Below, in pieces: positions 38,160-52,400 of a stretch of 64,000 nucleotides of DNA. The position numbers and the translations under genes are program-made. The notes beneath the pieces were generated by a model that saw nothing but the letters and a program-made list of their open reading frames with translations, was not told where the DNA came from and did no database searches. This stretch comes from Oasisia sp. SBJ-2009 (lineage: Eukaryota; Annelida; Polychaeta; Sabellida; Siboglinidae): positions 20,919,725 through 20,983,724 of the forward strand of contig OZ024867.1 of assembly GCA_964017155.1 (NCBI GenBank), in the 5' to 3' direction. How positions within the stretch are numbered: position 1 is the stretch's first letter; each line of letters opens with the position of its first letter.

Positions 38160-40397
38160 CATACTATTCCCTGGATACATCCTTGCAATCCAGGGGTCGT
38201 TACACAATTGACTTTACCAGTCTCTACAGCCTCAGCTGTGGGAACAGCGCAAAAACCCACCCATAAAGTGAAGATGTACATGACTTGTGGGAATCCCAAA
38301 ATAATGACCCATTCATGTATGTGAAAATCACTTTATAAACATTGCATGTAACACTGTCAATATGTGGTAGAAATCACCCATAATGTTACATCACATGACC
38401 AGAGGCTACCACATTCATTGTGGGTGATTTACTGGCTGAGGTTAAGTGAGGAATATTTGAAAGGGATTTATGTGCCGGGAAGAGTTGGTACCAGGACTTT
38501 ATGCAGGATCAAATTATTGCCAGTCACATGTTTTGGTGGACACATGGACGTTAACTGTTAAGCTAGTTTACAAACTTTCAAATTGTGTCTGATGACCTGA
38601 AATGGGCTACAAACACACATGACACCATTTACGCTCACTTTCAAGGCAGAACTAACAGTATCTATGGTTTTGGAAGCCCCTTTTTTTCTGCTCCTTCATT
38701 TTTTACCCGTCCACAACCCGTCCTCCACATTTCCCATATTTCTACCCGTCCAAATGACAGGTGACCGGGTTTCTAGATAAAGCTATGGTTGGTACTGATG
38801 TAATTAGCCACAGTTTGCACATGAGTATGACAAGTACGCCAAGCCGCTCCACCATGTGTGAGATCTTATTTTTATATTTATTTTTTATTTATTGTACTAA
38901 TAATTTTATTGATCTATTTATACTAATATTTTATTAACTTATTATTTTAGCTCACAGTGTCGTATCCTGTACATTGTATATGACCGTGAAATTTAATGTA
39001 CAAATAATTTATTTATATATTTATTATATTTATTTTATTAATTTATTCATCGTTTTAATGTATAGTTAATTGCATTTATTTATTTGTCATATTTATTTTA
39101 TTAACTTATTACTTATAACTTATTAGCGCACAGTCACGTTACAACTGCAGGATAGTGAAACGTCACTTTTTAGCAGTCTTGAGGTCTTATATAGTGACAA
39201 TGACACTACACCTTTGAGTAGTGGTTCTCTGGAATCCAGTCTCTGTCAAGTCATTATCACACCCAGCAAAAGGTCAGCCTTGCCTTTCTAATGTGCATTC
39301 AGGTCGCCGTACAACTACTATTAGTGGCTGATAGTTTTTCTCGTGGATCATACTGATATAGTAGACCTGGCAGTGAAGACCTACTGATTGTGTTGCATGA
39401 AGCATATGTTTACCATGTCTGTCTTGAACAAAAGCCAGCTAGCACTGTCAATCTCTTGATCACATACTCATAGTCTAGTCAACTGATTTTATCATGCGAT
39501 CTTTTGGGTCATCTCAACATTACTCAGTCTGTATAAAACATGTATCATATTACTACTAGATAACAAGACATAAGCTGACTTTGGAGCATACAATAATATA
39601 TCTTGAGTCATTGGGAATGGGAAAAACTTAGTCAACACATCATAGGGATGTTCTTAGTTGCTGTCACTGTAATATCAAGCTGAAGGGCTAAAGGGATTCT
39701 TTGGGAGACAAAAGGGATTTGTTCGTTGATTAGTCCCAAATTATAATGAAAAGGGATTCTTTGCAAATGTAATATTCCTTGTAATGTACACAATTCATAA
39801 TTAATGAAACTATGTCATGTCAATGCCTCATTTCAATATGTTGTGTTTTATTAATCACTGATGACCTTGATAGTATCATTATTAAAAAAGAATCGGCATA
39901 TGCGGAGTGTCTAGTGTGGGTTTCATCCCCTTATGTTTGTTATCTGTATATATGCCATGGTTATTAGTGATTAATAAAACATAATTCTAATGAAATAACG
40001 GCATAGAATTACATAGTAACAATTATGTTAAGAGATCGATGGTTGACATTACAGAGTTTGAAGTTGTTGTTATAAAGTGGGTTATGAAAGAATCCCTTGA
40101 AAGGTTTTGTGGCACAAATGTCGCCTGCAATCTATTTTAGACCTAATGACATTTCTGGTGGATTCGTGGTGGCAAAAATACCATCCTGCAACTATGGGTA
40201 AATAATCAATGGTTTTCATTTTTCATATCCAAATTCAAGATCTTAAGTTTCTTTTTACCTCTAGAGGCTTTCGTCTGAACTTTTCACATTGCCTTCTTCG
40301 GTACTAATGAAGGATGACGTTATTGTGGGGTAGCTCATAATTGCCCTCATCTCGGTATTGGTCAAACCCAGTTCTCAAACCCTGGTCAGGTGTGGAT

Positions 40398-40432
<35 letters not shown>

Positions 40433-43400
40433 TATATATATACACTTTTGTATATATGTATATATATGGATATATTATACTTAGCCCTATAGATGCACAA
40501 GGCAGTCATGCCCAGTCCACACTGGATGCGGTGTACGACGAAGGGTGTCTACACTGCGTCACAGACAAAAGCAACTGCGATCTACGCCCAGAGTGAGTTA
40601 CGATTTTCGTGTGTCCACACCGCAAAGATTTACGTTCTCATCGAGAGGGACCATACACGCCATCTGGTGTGTACCAAAGGAAAACTACACTGGACGTCAT
40701 TCAATACTCGCACGCTGATTGGGTGAAGCGTTTTTCTGAATTCCTTGAGGGGACTTACGTTTTGCGACTTGCGACGAACCTGTCCACATTACCGTCTAGC
40801 GGTGTACGATGCCGTCCACACTTTCGTTTAGCGATTTCAATTATTCAACAGGAGAATTTTCAACATATCGCAAGTCGTTGACTGATAAGGTTTGCGAGGC
40901 CGTCCACAACCGCCCTCCACAGGTCGCAAGGCCCGTATACGTCAAATGTGAGCAAACATCTCCGGGGTATACGTGCCGTATGGTGTGGACAGGGCATCAC
41001 TCAGAGCAGCCCACTCAGACTCATGGACACTGTAGATCAGCAATTATAAAAACTGAAGTAAAACAATCATAAATAAATTATTTTTGGAGTGGTTTCAATC
41101 ATGATTTAAATCACCCCAAAATATTATAAATAAATATTCTATATAATTGCTGGTTTATATGAATCTAGGTAAAATGCTCTGGGACCCTGGTTTTGGTAGA
41201 CACTTGATCTGGGGCATAGCTTTATCTAGAGACCCGTCCACCCGTCATTTGGACGGGTAAAAACAAATAACGAATATGGACGGGTAGTAATATATGGGAC
41301 GGGTTGTAGACGGGTAAAAAATGAAGGAGCAAAAAAAAGGTCTTCCAAAACCATAGATATTGTCAGTTATGCCTTGAAAGTGAGTGTAAATGGTGTCATA
41401 TGTGTGTTTGTAGCCCATTTCAGATCATCAGGCACAATTTGAAAGTTTGTAAACTAGCTTAACAGTTAACGTCCAAGTGTCCACCAAAACATGTGTGACT
41501 AGCAATAATTTGATCCTGCATGAAGCCCTGATTTGGGAGAAGGAAATGTCCTACTACACCCAGCCAGGTGCAGCTCATAAGTCTTGGTAGACAACTCCCT
41601 GGGAGCAGGAAGGACGAGAATAAACAGGACTGTAGGGAGCCAATGGCTTAATAATGCAATAGGTGATGTCTCATATACCTCTGACAGTAATTGACAGTAG
41701 TCTATTGGTGGTGTTTGCTTTTTTAAGCTATTTTATGTTAAAAAAGCAAACACCACCCATAGACTAATTACTGTCAGAGGTATACACTTACGGAACGGTC
41801 TTGCAAGTAATATAAGACAGTTGCCAAGTTTACAACAATTTAAGAAAAGTTTAAAGTCGACGTTACTTTCTTCGTATTTATGAACAATTAACACAATGAA
41901 AAAAAATATTATTGTTGGTTGTATTAAATCTTATAACTTTTACTATAACTATTACGCATTTTAGTTGAAAAGGGCATAGTGCCTTACAAGTCATATGACT
42001 TCTGCTATGTCCTTTTAACAACAGCACCGATATTATATTGTATTGTCATTACCATTATGTATTGTATTATTTGTCATACTATGTTGTATATTCCTGTGTT
42101 GCTGTTGTTAAATAAACTTTCATTCATTCATTCAAAGAGTAAGGAATGGATGGATACCAAAACCCCTTTCACACTACATAGTACAAACAGGCTTCGAACC
42201 AGCTTAGTTAATGCACATTAACTGCCCAGCAAACAAGGAACCATTTCTCAACCAGTTGGCACGTCTCATACTGGTTCATAACTGGTACCACTCCACCAGT
42301 ACGTGTTTTCATGTGTATTCACGTGAATACACGTGTTCTGCCTGTTGTCATGAGTTTTGAACAAGTTTGACACGAGTCATACTGGGTCAGAACTGGTACG
42401 GTTTCACTGGTATGTGTCATCACGTAAAAAACTCATGATTTCACGGTAGACACGTATCGACACACCAATTGTTTTCACAGAATCCGGTGAATTGATCCAC
42501 TTGAACTCATGAACTCACTTTCAGAACATATGAAATGACGGGTCCTTGTTTGCTGGGTGAGCTAGTTCAAATTCTCGTCCCATTCACATTTCCAAATGCC
42601 AGAGTGGGAATATTTTCCATCCACTAATCACTTTATTTTGACTAATGACTTAGCAGGTGCCCGCCTTTAAATTATCTTGCACCAATGCCTGCTTTGGATG
42701 AAATGTCAAAACAGGATATTTCACTCCTGTTTCATGTTATCAGCACGTCACCCGGATGCATAGTAGATGGGGCAAAACGTTAATTGTTTCAACATTTTCT
42801 TAAAGTAAATTTCTTTATTGCTATCTAGTATCATTGTGGAGCCATGCAACATGTATTTAACATAATATTATTTTTGTTAAAGGTATATTATGCTAAAAAT
42901 ATTTGAAACATAAAAAGGTCAAATTTAGCATTCCGGTTAGCGGTCTAGACTAGACTCGTCAATGACTAGAATATTGCTAAGTGCTAGAAACAGTGACGGT
43001 CATTGTGTGTAGAAATTAGAATGTGTTATTCACCTAACCGTGCATTGCCAGTGTTCTGAAATTTTTTGACTAGTTGAACGAGACCTCATACAAATAAAAC
43101 AGTGTAACCACAAATGTGACAATGTGCTTTATACAGAATAGTGAGTTAATTCAACATTGCTGAGTGCTGGAATCAACTATAATATTGATAAAAATGGGAA
43201 TGTCCCATTCACCTAACCGTGCTAATTATGCTTTGCCGATATTTTTATAATAAATGCTGACAAGTTGAACGAGCCCTCATACGATCATGATATTGTAAGT
43301 TTGTAACCATGATGATAATATATACAGACTAGTCAATTAATAGAATATTGCCGAGTGTTGGAAACAGACCTGTTAAGTCTCCCGCTTTTCGCACCCATCT

Positions 43401-46400
43401 CCTGCCCTACCGCGCGTGAGACAAAATCTCCAGTTTATGATTCGTCCTCCAGTTTCTAATTTATTAACCTTCCATAATGCCATTTTTTAAATAAATAAAT
43501 CCGCGATTTACATCGTCGTGGAATCACTCCAAATCGCTAATCTATTTCGGTTACTATTTGCGTTGTTCCACCTTATTTTTTTAGCAATATAACCGGAGAG
43601 CGTAACAGGCATTTTAATTGGGTGGGACCAATCACGTGGATCGACATGGCGCCAGCGAAGCAGATGGGGGTCATGACACAGTTAAACTTCCTGTCTGGTT
43701 ACCGTTGCAACATAGTCCCATAAAAAATAGATTTTGATTTTTTTTAACATTCACATGCTGTGACATAAGTGCATTTGAACAGACATATTTCCAGGTGTGA
43801 TTGTGGAAGCTGTTGACAGTGAAATGGTGCATTTTTAGCTGATTTTACTATGCGGATGCGTACTTGGCAGTTATTTGGCTTGTTGACACCTCTGTTGTGT
43901 TACTGCCTGCATTCATTTGTAAAGAGTGACGAGTGTCACACATAGCGGCACTTTATGAGAGAAAGAAATATTGGAATTTGACTAAACTTGACTAGCATGT
44001 CACTAAGATGATGATAACAACAGGCAATAAGTTTTAGAATTTTCCTGCATCTGGTTTTCTTATAATCCTACAAAACGCTAACATGGTGGCCAATGGGAAA
44101 GTGTCACTGGATCAGCAGAAGTGACCGAGGGTTGTCACATGCGTTTTGCCGAATATGGTACTTGCATTTTAGCGTTGCTGCAGGAGGATGGCATGGGGAG
44201 ACCAGCATTGGAAGCCTCGGTTTGCCACCTTGTCTTGTGTGCTGTTGTGTGTTGCCACAACGGACCCTCCCAAACAGCAACGCAGACAGTATTTTTCAAT
44301 GGTGACAACGATTGATACAGACAGTAGGACACAATATGTGCCTTGCCTCAGCTGTCAGCTGAACACAGACGACAGTTGTTTTCAGTCGGCAACATGTGAA
44401 GGCCCACCCTTCACACGAGTGAGCTGCTTTGCAGAGGGTTGTTAACTGTGATGGTTGGTATTAATGTAGTGTCCAACATTTAGGTTGGTTTTATAGTGTT
44501 CTACTTGCTCAGCAAGCCATTAATATATGTACTTATGTTTTTCTAAAGATTGTGCAATGCCATTTGGTGTTTGTGCTGGTTTGTGAATATAAACTTTGTG
44601 GCAGTTATGTGTATAACAAAATATTTGTCATTGTTGTGGTGTTATTGCATGTTGTATTTATATTTACATAATTTTCAAATAAAGAATTATTTTACACAGG
44701 GTTGACATTGATTTAATCAAATTGATTAAATCATTGATTTAATCAACTTGAAAAAATCAAGACATTGATTTTTTCAGATTATCTTAAATTTATACTTACG
44801 TTGCGTGCTACTACCAGTTGATTTAACTGTATGTATTTTAAAATAAAGTTTAAATTTGTACCTAACAACTTTGCTTTAATTCTTTAGAAATGCTAAGAAT
44901 GAAATGTTCAGCCTATTGGGTATATTATGATATTCTACTTTTATTTATTTTCCGAATTACACATTATTTCTTATGATTGTCAAGAATGTTGAAAAAATAA
45001 AATAAATTGATTTAATCGAAAAAAATCCGATTAAATCGAAAAAATCCGATTTATTCAAAAATATCTTGATTTTTTCCAACCCTGATTTTACATATGAGTG
45101 TGAATTTTGCATTCTACCTCCGCACAATAGCATCGGTATTTGATTACCCCACGGGTAGCTCGATTTTACGCACAATTCTCCAGTTTTGTCATTTCAGAAA
45201 CTTAACAGGTCTGGTTGGAAAGTTGGAAACAAAAATAAACTTAAATGTGTAGTTCACCTAACCGTCCTAATTAACAAATCAAATCAGATACAATAACATG
45301 ACCATCATGACTGTATACAATGCACTTACCCATGTTTTAATTTCTTTTATAACCATTTATCAGAATTTGATGTATTTTGTTAATTTTTACTTATTTACTT
45401 GTATTGCTTATGCATGTTGTGTACGTTTCAGGTGTTTGTACACAGAGTTTTTTTATTTTGTAAGGAATGTCATAATTGCTATTTCATGATATACATATTA
45501 GAACAATTATTATGTTATTTAAAATCTATAATTATAGCCCTTAATAATGTCATTATGTGTACATGTGTGGGGTGTACTTGACAGTAATTCTATTGATGCG
45601 GTGGCTACAGAAATAAATTCATTATTATTAATTACTGTCGAAGATACTAGGCAGCGGGTGATCGTGCCCAGGTCTTAGCCGATTTGACTCAAGTCGGGCA
45701 TTGACAGTCACCCCTACAATGGCAACGAGCCATTGTAGAGCGCAATGGCTCAGGACTCTCGACTAAGAGAACCCGGGTTCGAATCCTGTGCTGCGGTGTT
45801 AAAACCTTGGGCAAGTTTTTTCACTCTACACTGCTTCAGTTCACTCAGCTGTATAACTGAGTACCTGGCAATAGACAGTGGTGGATATGTGTACGCGCAG
45901 CCTTTCGCACATTATTTGTAGCATGTGGCTGGATGCTTCCCAGAGAAGTTGAGATGGTATTTGATTGAACAGGTCTGCCGGGGAAGTAATGTGTAAAAGC
46001 GCTTTGAGCAGTCTTATGGACTGGATACTGCGCTATATAAAAACTTACCTTTACTTTTTTACCCCGAATCTCCTGAGGTCGGCCAAAGGTATAGCTGGCC
46101 AGCAACATTGTTGCAACTAGTGATTATGAGATGTAATAAATGCGACACCTATCTAGACATATAACATTCAATTGTGGCTATTTTGTATACTTCTGTTCTG
46201 AATTGTTTTACCCGTTTTTGAAAATGTAACAGCAGTAGTTTTTGGACATATTTTAAAGGTACAACAACAGTTTTGACAGCACTGTGTAGGTACTTTTATT
46301 ATCTACAACATGCATACAGCATGCAATTGTGATAATTGAATAATAAAGGTGCTAGAGCAAAGACAATGATGCAAATAATATTTTTAAACCTCTAGGTCAA

Positions 46401-49400
46401 ATATTTGAGGAGGCACAGGCTTCACGTTAAAATCAGCTGAGTGCTAATGGGTTAACTTAGCCAGTGGCCAGTGAATATTTGTCCACTGCCAACTGTCCAC
46501 TGGGCATCTGTTTTTACCCTGTAAATGATAAAATTTTAATTGATTTGATTTGTGTAATTGATCCCAGTTATGTGGCCTTAAAAGGAAATGGCTCTTCCTA
46601 AGTTTTTTATTTTATTTGATTTTATGTTCTTATTACCTCAACTGCATACGAACTAACACACTGTGTTACAATTAATCGAACACATTGCATCACATGAACT
46701 AAACATTGTGTCACGTGAACTAAACATTACGCCACATGAACTAGTACACTGCATCAAACACACTGTATCACACAAACCAACACACTGTGTCACACAAACC
46801 AACACACTGTATCACACAAACCAACACACTGCATCACACAAACCAACACACTGTGTCACACAAACCAACACACTGTGTCACACAAACCAACACACTGTAT
46901 CACACAAACCAACACACTGCATCACACAAACCAACACACTGTGTCACACAAACCAACACACTGTGTCACACAAACCAACACACTGTATCACACAAACCAA
47001 CACACTGTATCACACAAACCAACACACTGTATCACACAAACCAACACACTGTATCACACAAACCAACACACTGTATCACACAAACCAACACACTGTATCA
47101 CACAAACCAACACACCGCATCACACAAACCGACACACTGCATCACACAAACCAACACACCGCATCACACAAACCAACACACCGAATCACACAAACCAACA
47201 CACTGTGTCACACAAACCAACACACTGTATCACACAAACCAACACACTGTATCACACAAACCAACACACTGCATCACACAAACATACACACCGAATCACA
47301 CAAACCGACACAACTTGTCATGTCACATGAACTAACCCACTGCGTCACTGTCCCTACAGAGACAGACTGCTGTACACGTCAGTTCCTGGGCAACATTCGC
47401 CCCTTCACCATCAACCTCTCAGACATGCAGGGCGGCATGCCGGTCCAGTTGACCCGAGACCTTCACTGCCAGGGGTGCTGCTACCCCTGCTGCCTACAGG
47501 AGATGGACATCTGCTGTCCACCCAGCTACAAGGTGGCCACCATCAAGGAGAAGTAAGTGACCACTGACCACAAGGCCTCATCTAGTGACCAGGGCCCACT
47601 TTCATGGAGCGTACTTAAAGTTAAGGGGGCACTGTATGGGATTGAACCTTCCACTCGTAACGGCAACATTTGGCCGACCCACAAGGAGGCAGCACCGTCA
47701 GTACCTAAAAATATCTTGTTGACGTTTGAATCAAACACGGACACGGCCTCTCTTTTCCAGTCTATTACAGATGTTTCCACAACTGCACTGTGCAGGATCA
47801 CTTTTAAAAGCCATGAGTTAAAAATAGCAACAACAGTTATCACGCGGCACGCTTGTTTTGTCAGTTGTCGCAGTTTTGTCCACCGCTCGGCTGCGCAACA
47901 TCGTCAATGTCAACAAGATATTTTTAGGTAGTGATGGTGCTGCCTCCTCGCGGGTCGGCCAAATTTTGCCGTTACGAGTGGAAGGGTCAATCCCATACAG
48001 TGCCCCTTTAAGATGTTGTAGCGTAGGAGATAACCCGTTGAAAGGCTAAAAGTAAAACGTCGTAAAATTACACTAGTTGCGTTTCACGAGTCTGCTCCAC
48101 TGTTGCACTTAGCTGCAACATGTATTTAGTAGGCGTAACTTTACGCCAGTTGAAATATGTATGGTATGCTCCCAACACACCCACTCTCAAATGTTTTTTA
48201 ATATTTATACTCCATTCATCATAGCTTGCCATTTGCTATACGAACGACAAAGGCGACAGCAAGAAAGAAAAAGGTTCAGACACAGCACAAATACAGGGAT
48301 TCCCCACCGCGACCTAACTAGGTCAACTCTAAGCCGATTTAGTGCCGTGAATGCTAATTTGGTCTCATGAAACCGGCCATAAGCTGCATTGACTATTCGC
48401 TGTTAGCTATGACCAGTAGACCGCGTAATTGCGCGTAAAGTTACACGGCTTCATGAAACTGGGCCCTGTCAAGGGTATCCTGGGGTATTCTGTCAAGGGT
48501 ATCCTGGGGTAGTCTGTCAATGGTATCCTGGGGCAGTCTGTCAAGGGTATCCTGGGATAGTCTGTCAGGGGTATCCTGGGGTAGTCTGTCAAGGGTATCC
48601 TGGGGTAGTCTGTCAAGGGTATCCTGGGGTAGTCTGTCAAGGGTATCCTGGGGTAGTCTGTCAAGGGTATCCTGGGGTATTCTGTCAAGGGTATCCTGGG
48701 GTATTCTGTCAAGGGTATCCTGTGGTAGTCTGTCAAGGGTATCCTGGGATAGTCTGTCAAGGGTATCCTGGGGTAGTCTGTCAAGGGTATCCTGGGGTAG
48801 TCTGTCAAGGGTATCCTGGGGTATTCTGTCAAGGGTATCCTGGGGTATTCTGTCAAGGGTATCCTGTGGTAGTCTGTCAAGGGTATCCTGGGATAGTCTG
48901 TCAGGGGTATCCTGGGGTAGTCTGTCAGGGGTATCCTGGGGTAGTCTGTCAAGGGTATCCTGGGGTAGTCTGTCAAGGGTATCCTGGGATAGTCTGTCAA
49001 GGGTATCCTGGGGTAGTCTGTCAAGAGTATCCTGGGGTAGTCTGTCAAGGGTTTCCTGGGGTAGTCTGTCAAGGGTATCCTGGGATAGTCTGTCAAGGGT
49101 ATCCTGGGGTAGTCTGTCAAGAGTATCCTAGGGGGTAATTTACCAAGTGTATACAGAGTACCAATAGTATCCCGGGGTATCCTGTCAAGAGCATACAGGG
49201 ACTAGTCTGTCAAGAGTATCCTGGGGTACCCTGTCAAGAGTATACATGGACTAGTCTGTCAAGAGTATCATGGGGTACCCTGTCAAGAGTATACACGGAC
49301 TAGTCTGTCAAGAGTATCCTGGGGTATCCTGTCAAGAGTATACACGGACTAGTCTGTCAAGAGTATCATGGGGTACCCTGTCAAGAGTAGACACGGACTA

Positions 49401-52400
49401 GTCCGTCAAGAGTATCCTGGGGTATCCTGTCAAGAGTATACACGGACTAGTCTGTCAAGAGTATCATGGGATACCCTGTCAAGAGTATACATGGACTAGT
49501 CTGTCAAGAGTATCCTGGGGTATCCTGTCAAGAATATACATGGACTAGTCTGTCAAGAGTATCCTGGGGTATCCTGTCAAGAGTATACTCGGACTAGTAT
49601 GTCAAGAGTATCCCCTGGTAGTCTGTCTAGGGTGTCCTGGGGTAGTCTGCCAAGTGTATCCTAGGGGGTAATTTACAAAGAGTATACAGGGACTAGTCTG
49701 TCAAGAGTATCCTACGGGGGTAATTTACCAAGAGTATACTGAGACTAGTCTGTCAAGAGTATCCTAGGGGGGTAATTTACCAAGAGTATACAGGGACTAG
49801 TCTATCAAGAGTATCCTAGGGGGTAATTTACCAAGAGTATACAGGGACTAGTCTGTCAACAGTGTCCTGGGGTAGTTTGTCTAGAGTATCCTAGGGTGCA
49901 CTCCAGGGTGATATGTCCAGACATATTAATATTAGGCCAATTTGCAATGTCCAGTATGAACTATGAACCAGAAATAGCGAACGTTATCACATGTCGCCAT
50001 TTCCAGCTGTAAACAGACTCGTGATGAACTTAGTTGAATTAGTTCTAATCGATGCCTCCAGGTGGAGCGTGTGCACACCCCGATATGAGATCTTCGACAC
50101 GACTGGTCGTCTGATGTACAAGATTGAAGGCATCTGTTGCTACATCAAGTGTTGCGCCGATGTCCCGTTTAAGGTAACTTGTGGTTTGTCACTCGTGGGT
50201 GTAAAATTGTGAATATTAAAACTCCTGCAATCAAGTGTGACGTGTGTCCTGTTTAATTTTGTGTAACTATAAAATTACCCATCAGAATTGGATAATGTTT
50301 TCAGTACAGTAACGGTAACAAACACAGCTACATTTCCCTCACTGGACGTTATAACGTAACTGCAACAGTTACTGTGTTATGCATCATAATGTGTGGTTTT
50401 CGTGTGAAGAATGCATCTCGACTTTGAAACTCGTTTATGTCCTTAAGTAATTTCTGATAGGGGCCCTCTTTAAATTCCTGTAACTTTGCTCCTAGTGGAA
50501 ATATTTGAATACAGTAAACAGTACAGGATATGTAAATAGTGTAGATTTCCATTTCTTAAATAAAAATGCAATCATTTTTGTCAATGTGACTGGTTTTCCT
50601 AGGCTGCCACACAAATAGTTAACATCAATTAACCATTGGCAACTGTATTTATTATTTGATTTGATGTAGTGTTTTTAATTTAAGTCTGCTTATTTATGTG
50701 TGTATTTTAAGGAACCATAATTGTTTTTTGCATATTTCATTAAAATAATATTGTATAAGTGTATGTTTTATATACACTTATACAGCGCCCAAATATTTGT
50801 TGTTGATGGGGCGCTATGTAAGAACTACGTTGTTATTATTATTAAATCAACATTTTCACATCAGTGGTTAACTTGGAATGTGGTCTCTAATTGGAAGGTT
50901 CTAGTAATATCTTCCATGTCATGGAGACTGACATCTTTGATTGCCCTTAAGGGGCTTAACTAGGGAGCCTTCTGCCCAGGTAACTGTCCCCCATGGGTAA
51001 CTACATCTCCCTCTCTTTCTCCTCTGGTTTGTCTCAAATTTGGTCGTTGCCTGGTATATGCTACTGCGCCAAAGTGGACGGTCTGCAGCTATAAGTTCCC
51101 ACGCATTGATTTAAATTTGGCCTTTCTTCGCATAATGCAGGGTCCGTACGGGGCCTTAAAAGTCTTGAAAAGCCTTGAATTTGATTGGACCAAACTCAAG
51201 GCCTTGAAATCCTTGAATTTTATAAAGTAGTCTTGAAAAGTCTTGAATCTAATTGTGGTCAATAAAATATTGTTTTTACTCAATTGTTGTAATGAATAAC
51301 AGCCAGAAAGGAAAAACCTATGCACAAAAATAACTTGTGCACATTAGGCAGTCGGCATTTCATTTGGTTGGTGCTATTTTCTTGGTCGAGTAAAATGTTT
51401 AATGTTAACTTATTTTACTGCGCTTAAAAGTACATATGTTGTTAAAACAGTCTTGAATTTCTTTTTCAAATAGTTTTGAAAAGTCTTGAATAGCCTTGAA
51501 TTTCAAATGTCCAGATGTGTAGGGACCCTGGTAATGTCTAGCAGTGTCTTTGAATGGTGTTCTCACACTGTGTGTTAGTTGTACAAAAAGGCAGTTTTGC
51601 ATGAGCCAGTGTTGTGTTGTAGGTGACGCGTGCGGACGGCGCAGACGCAGGCGAAGTGGTCAAACACTGGGCGGGGTGTCGGGAGATGTGTGGACAGGTG
51701 AACGAGTTCACGGTCAGCTGTAAGTACCCTCCACCCTCACACCCCTCCACCCCTCTTACCCCTCTCATACCCTCCACCTCTCTCACACCCCTCTCATACC
51801 CTCCACCTCTCTCACACCCCTCTCATACCCTCCACCTCTCTCACACCCCTCTCATACCCTCCACCTCTCTCACACCCCTCTCATACCCTCCACCTCTCTC
51901 ACACCCCTCTCATACCCTCCACCCCTCTCATACCCCTCTCATACCCTCCAACCCACTCACACCCCTCTCATACCCTCCAACCCACTCACACCCTTCTCAT
52001 ACCCTCCAACCCACTCACACCCCTCTCATACCCTCCAACCCACTCACACCCTTCTCATACCCTCCAACCCACTCACACCCCTCTCATACCCTCCAACCCA
52101 CTACACTTCTCATACCCTCCAACCCACTCACACCCCTCTCATACCCTCCAACCCACTCACACCCTTCTCATACCCTCCACCTCTCTCACACCCCTCTCAT
52201 ACCCTCCACCTCTCTCATACCCTCCACCCCTCTCATACCCCCCACCTCTCTCACACCCCTCTCATACCCTCCACCTCTCTCACACCCCTCTCATACCCTC
52301 CACCCCTCTCATACCCCTCTCATACCCTCCACCCCTCTCATACCCTCCACCCCTCTCATACCCTCCACCCCTCTCATACCCCTCTCATACCCTCCACCCC

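Noticed and set aside
46750..47315. CRISPR-like array
   Set aside because: Uninterrupted tandem units with no spacers, in a eukaryotic intron.
46663..47556. 297-codon ORF rich in HTVSHKPTH
   Set aside because: It is the 22-bp minisatellite reading into real scramblase exon 3. Only the part from 47360 is coding.
48407..49131. Long ORFs of 237 and 203 codons on opposite strands
   Set aside because: Both are the 24-bp minisatellite read in a length divisible by 3. No splice, start or family support.
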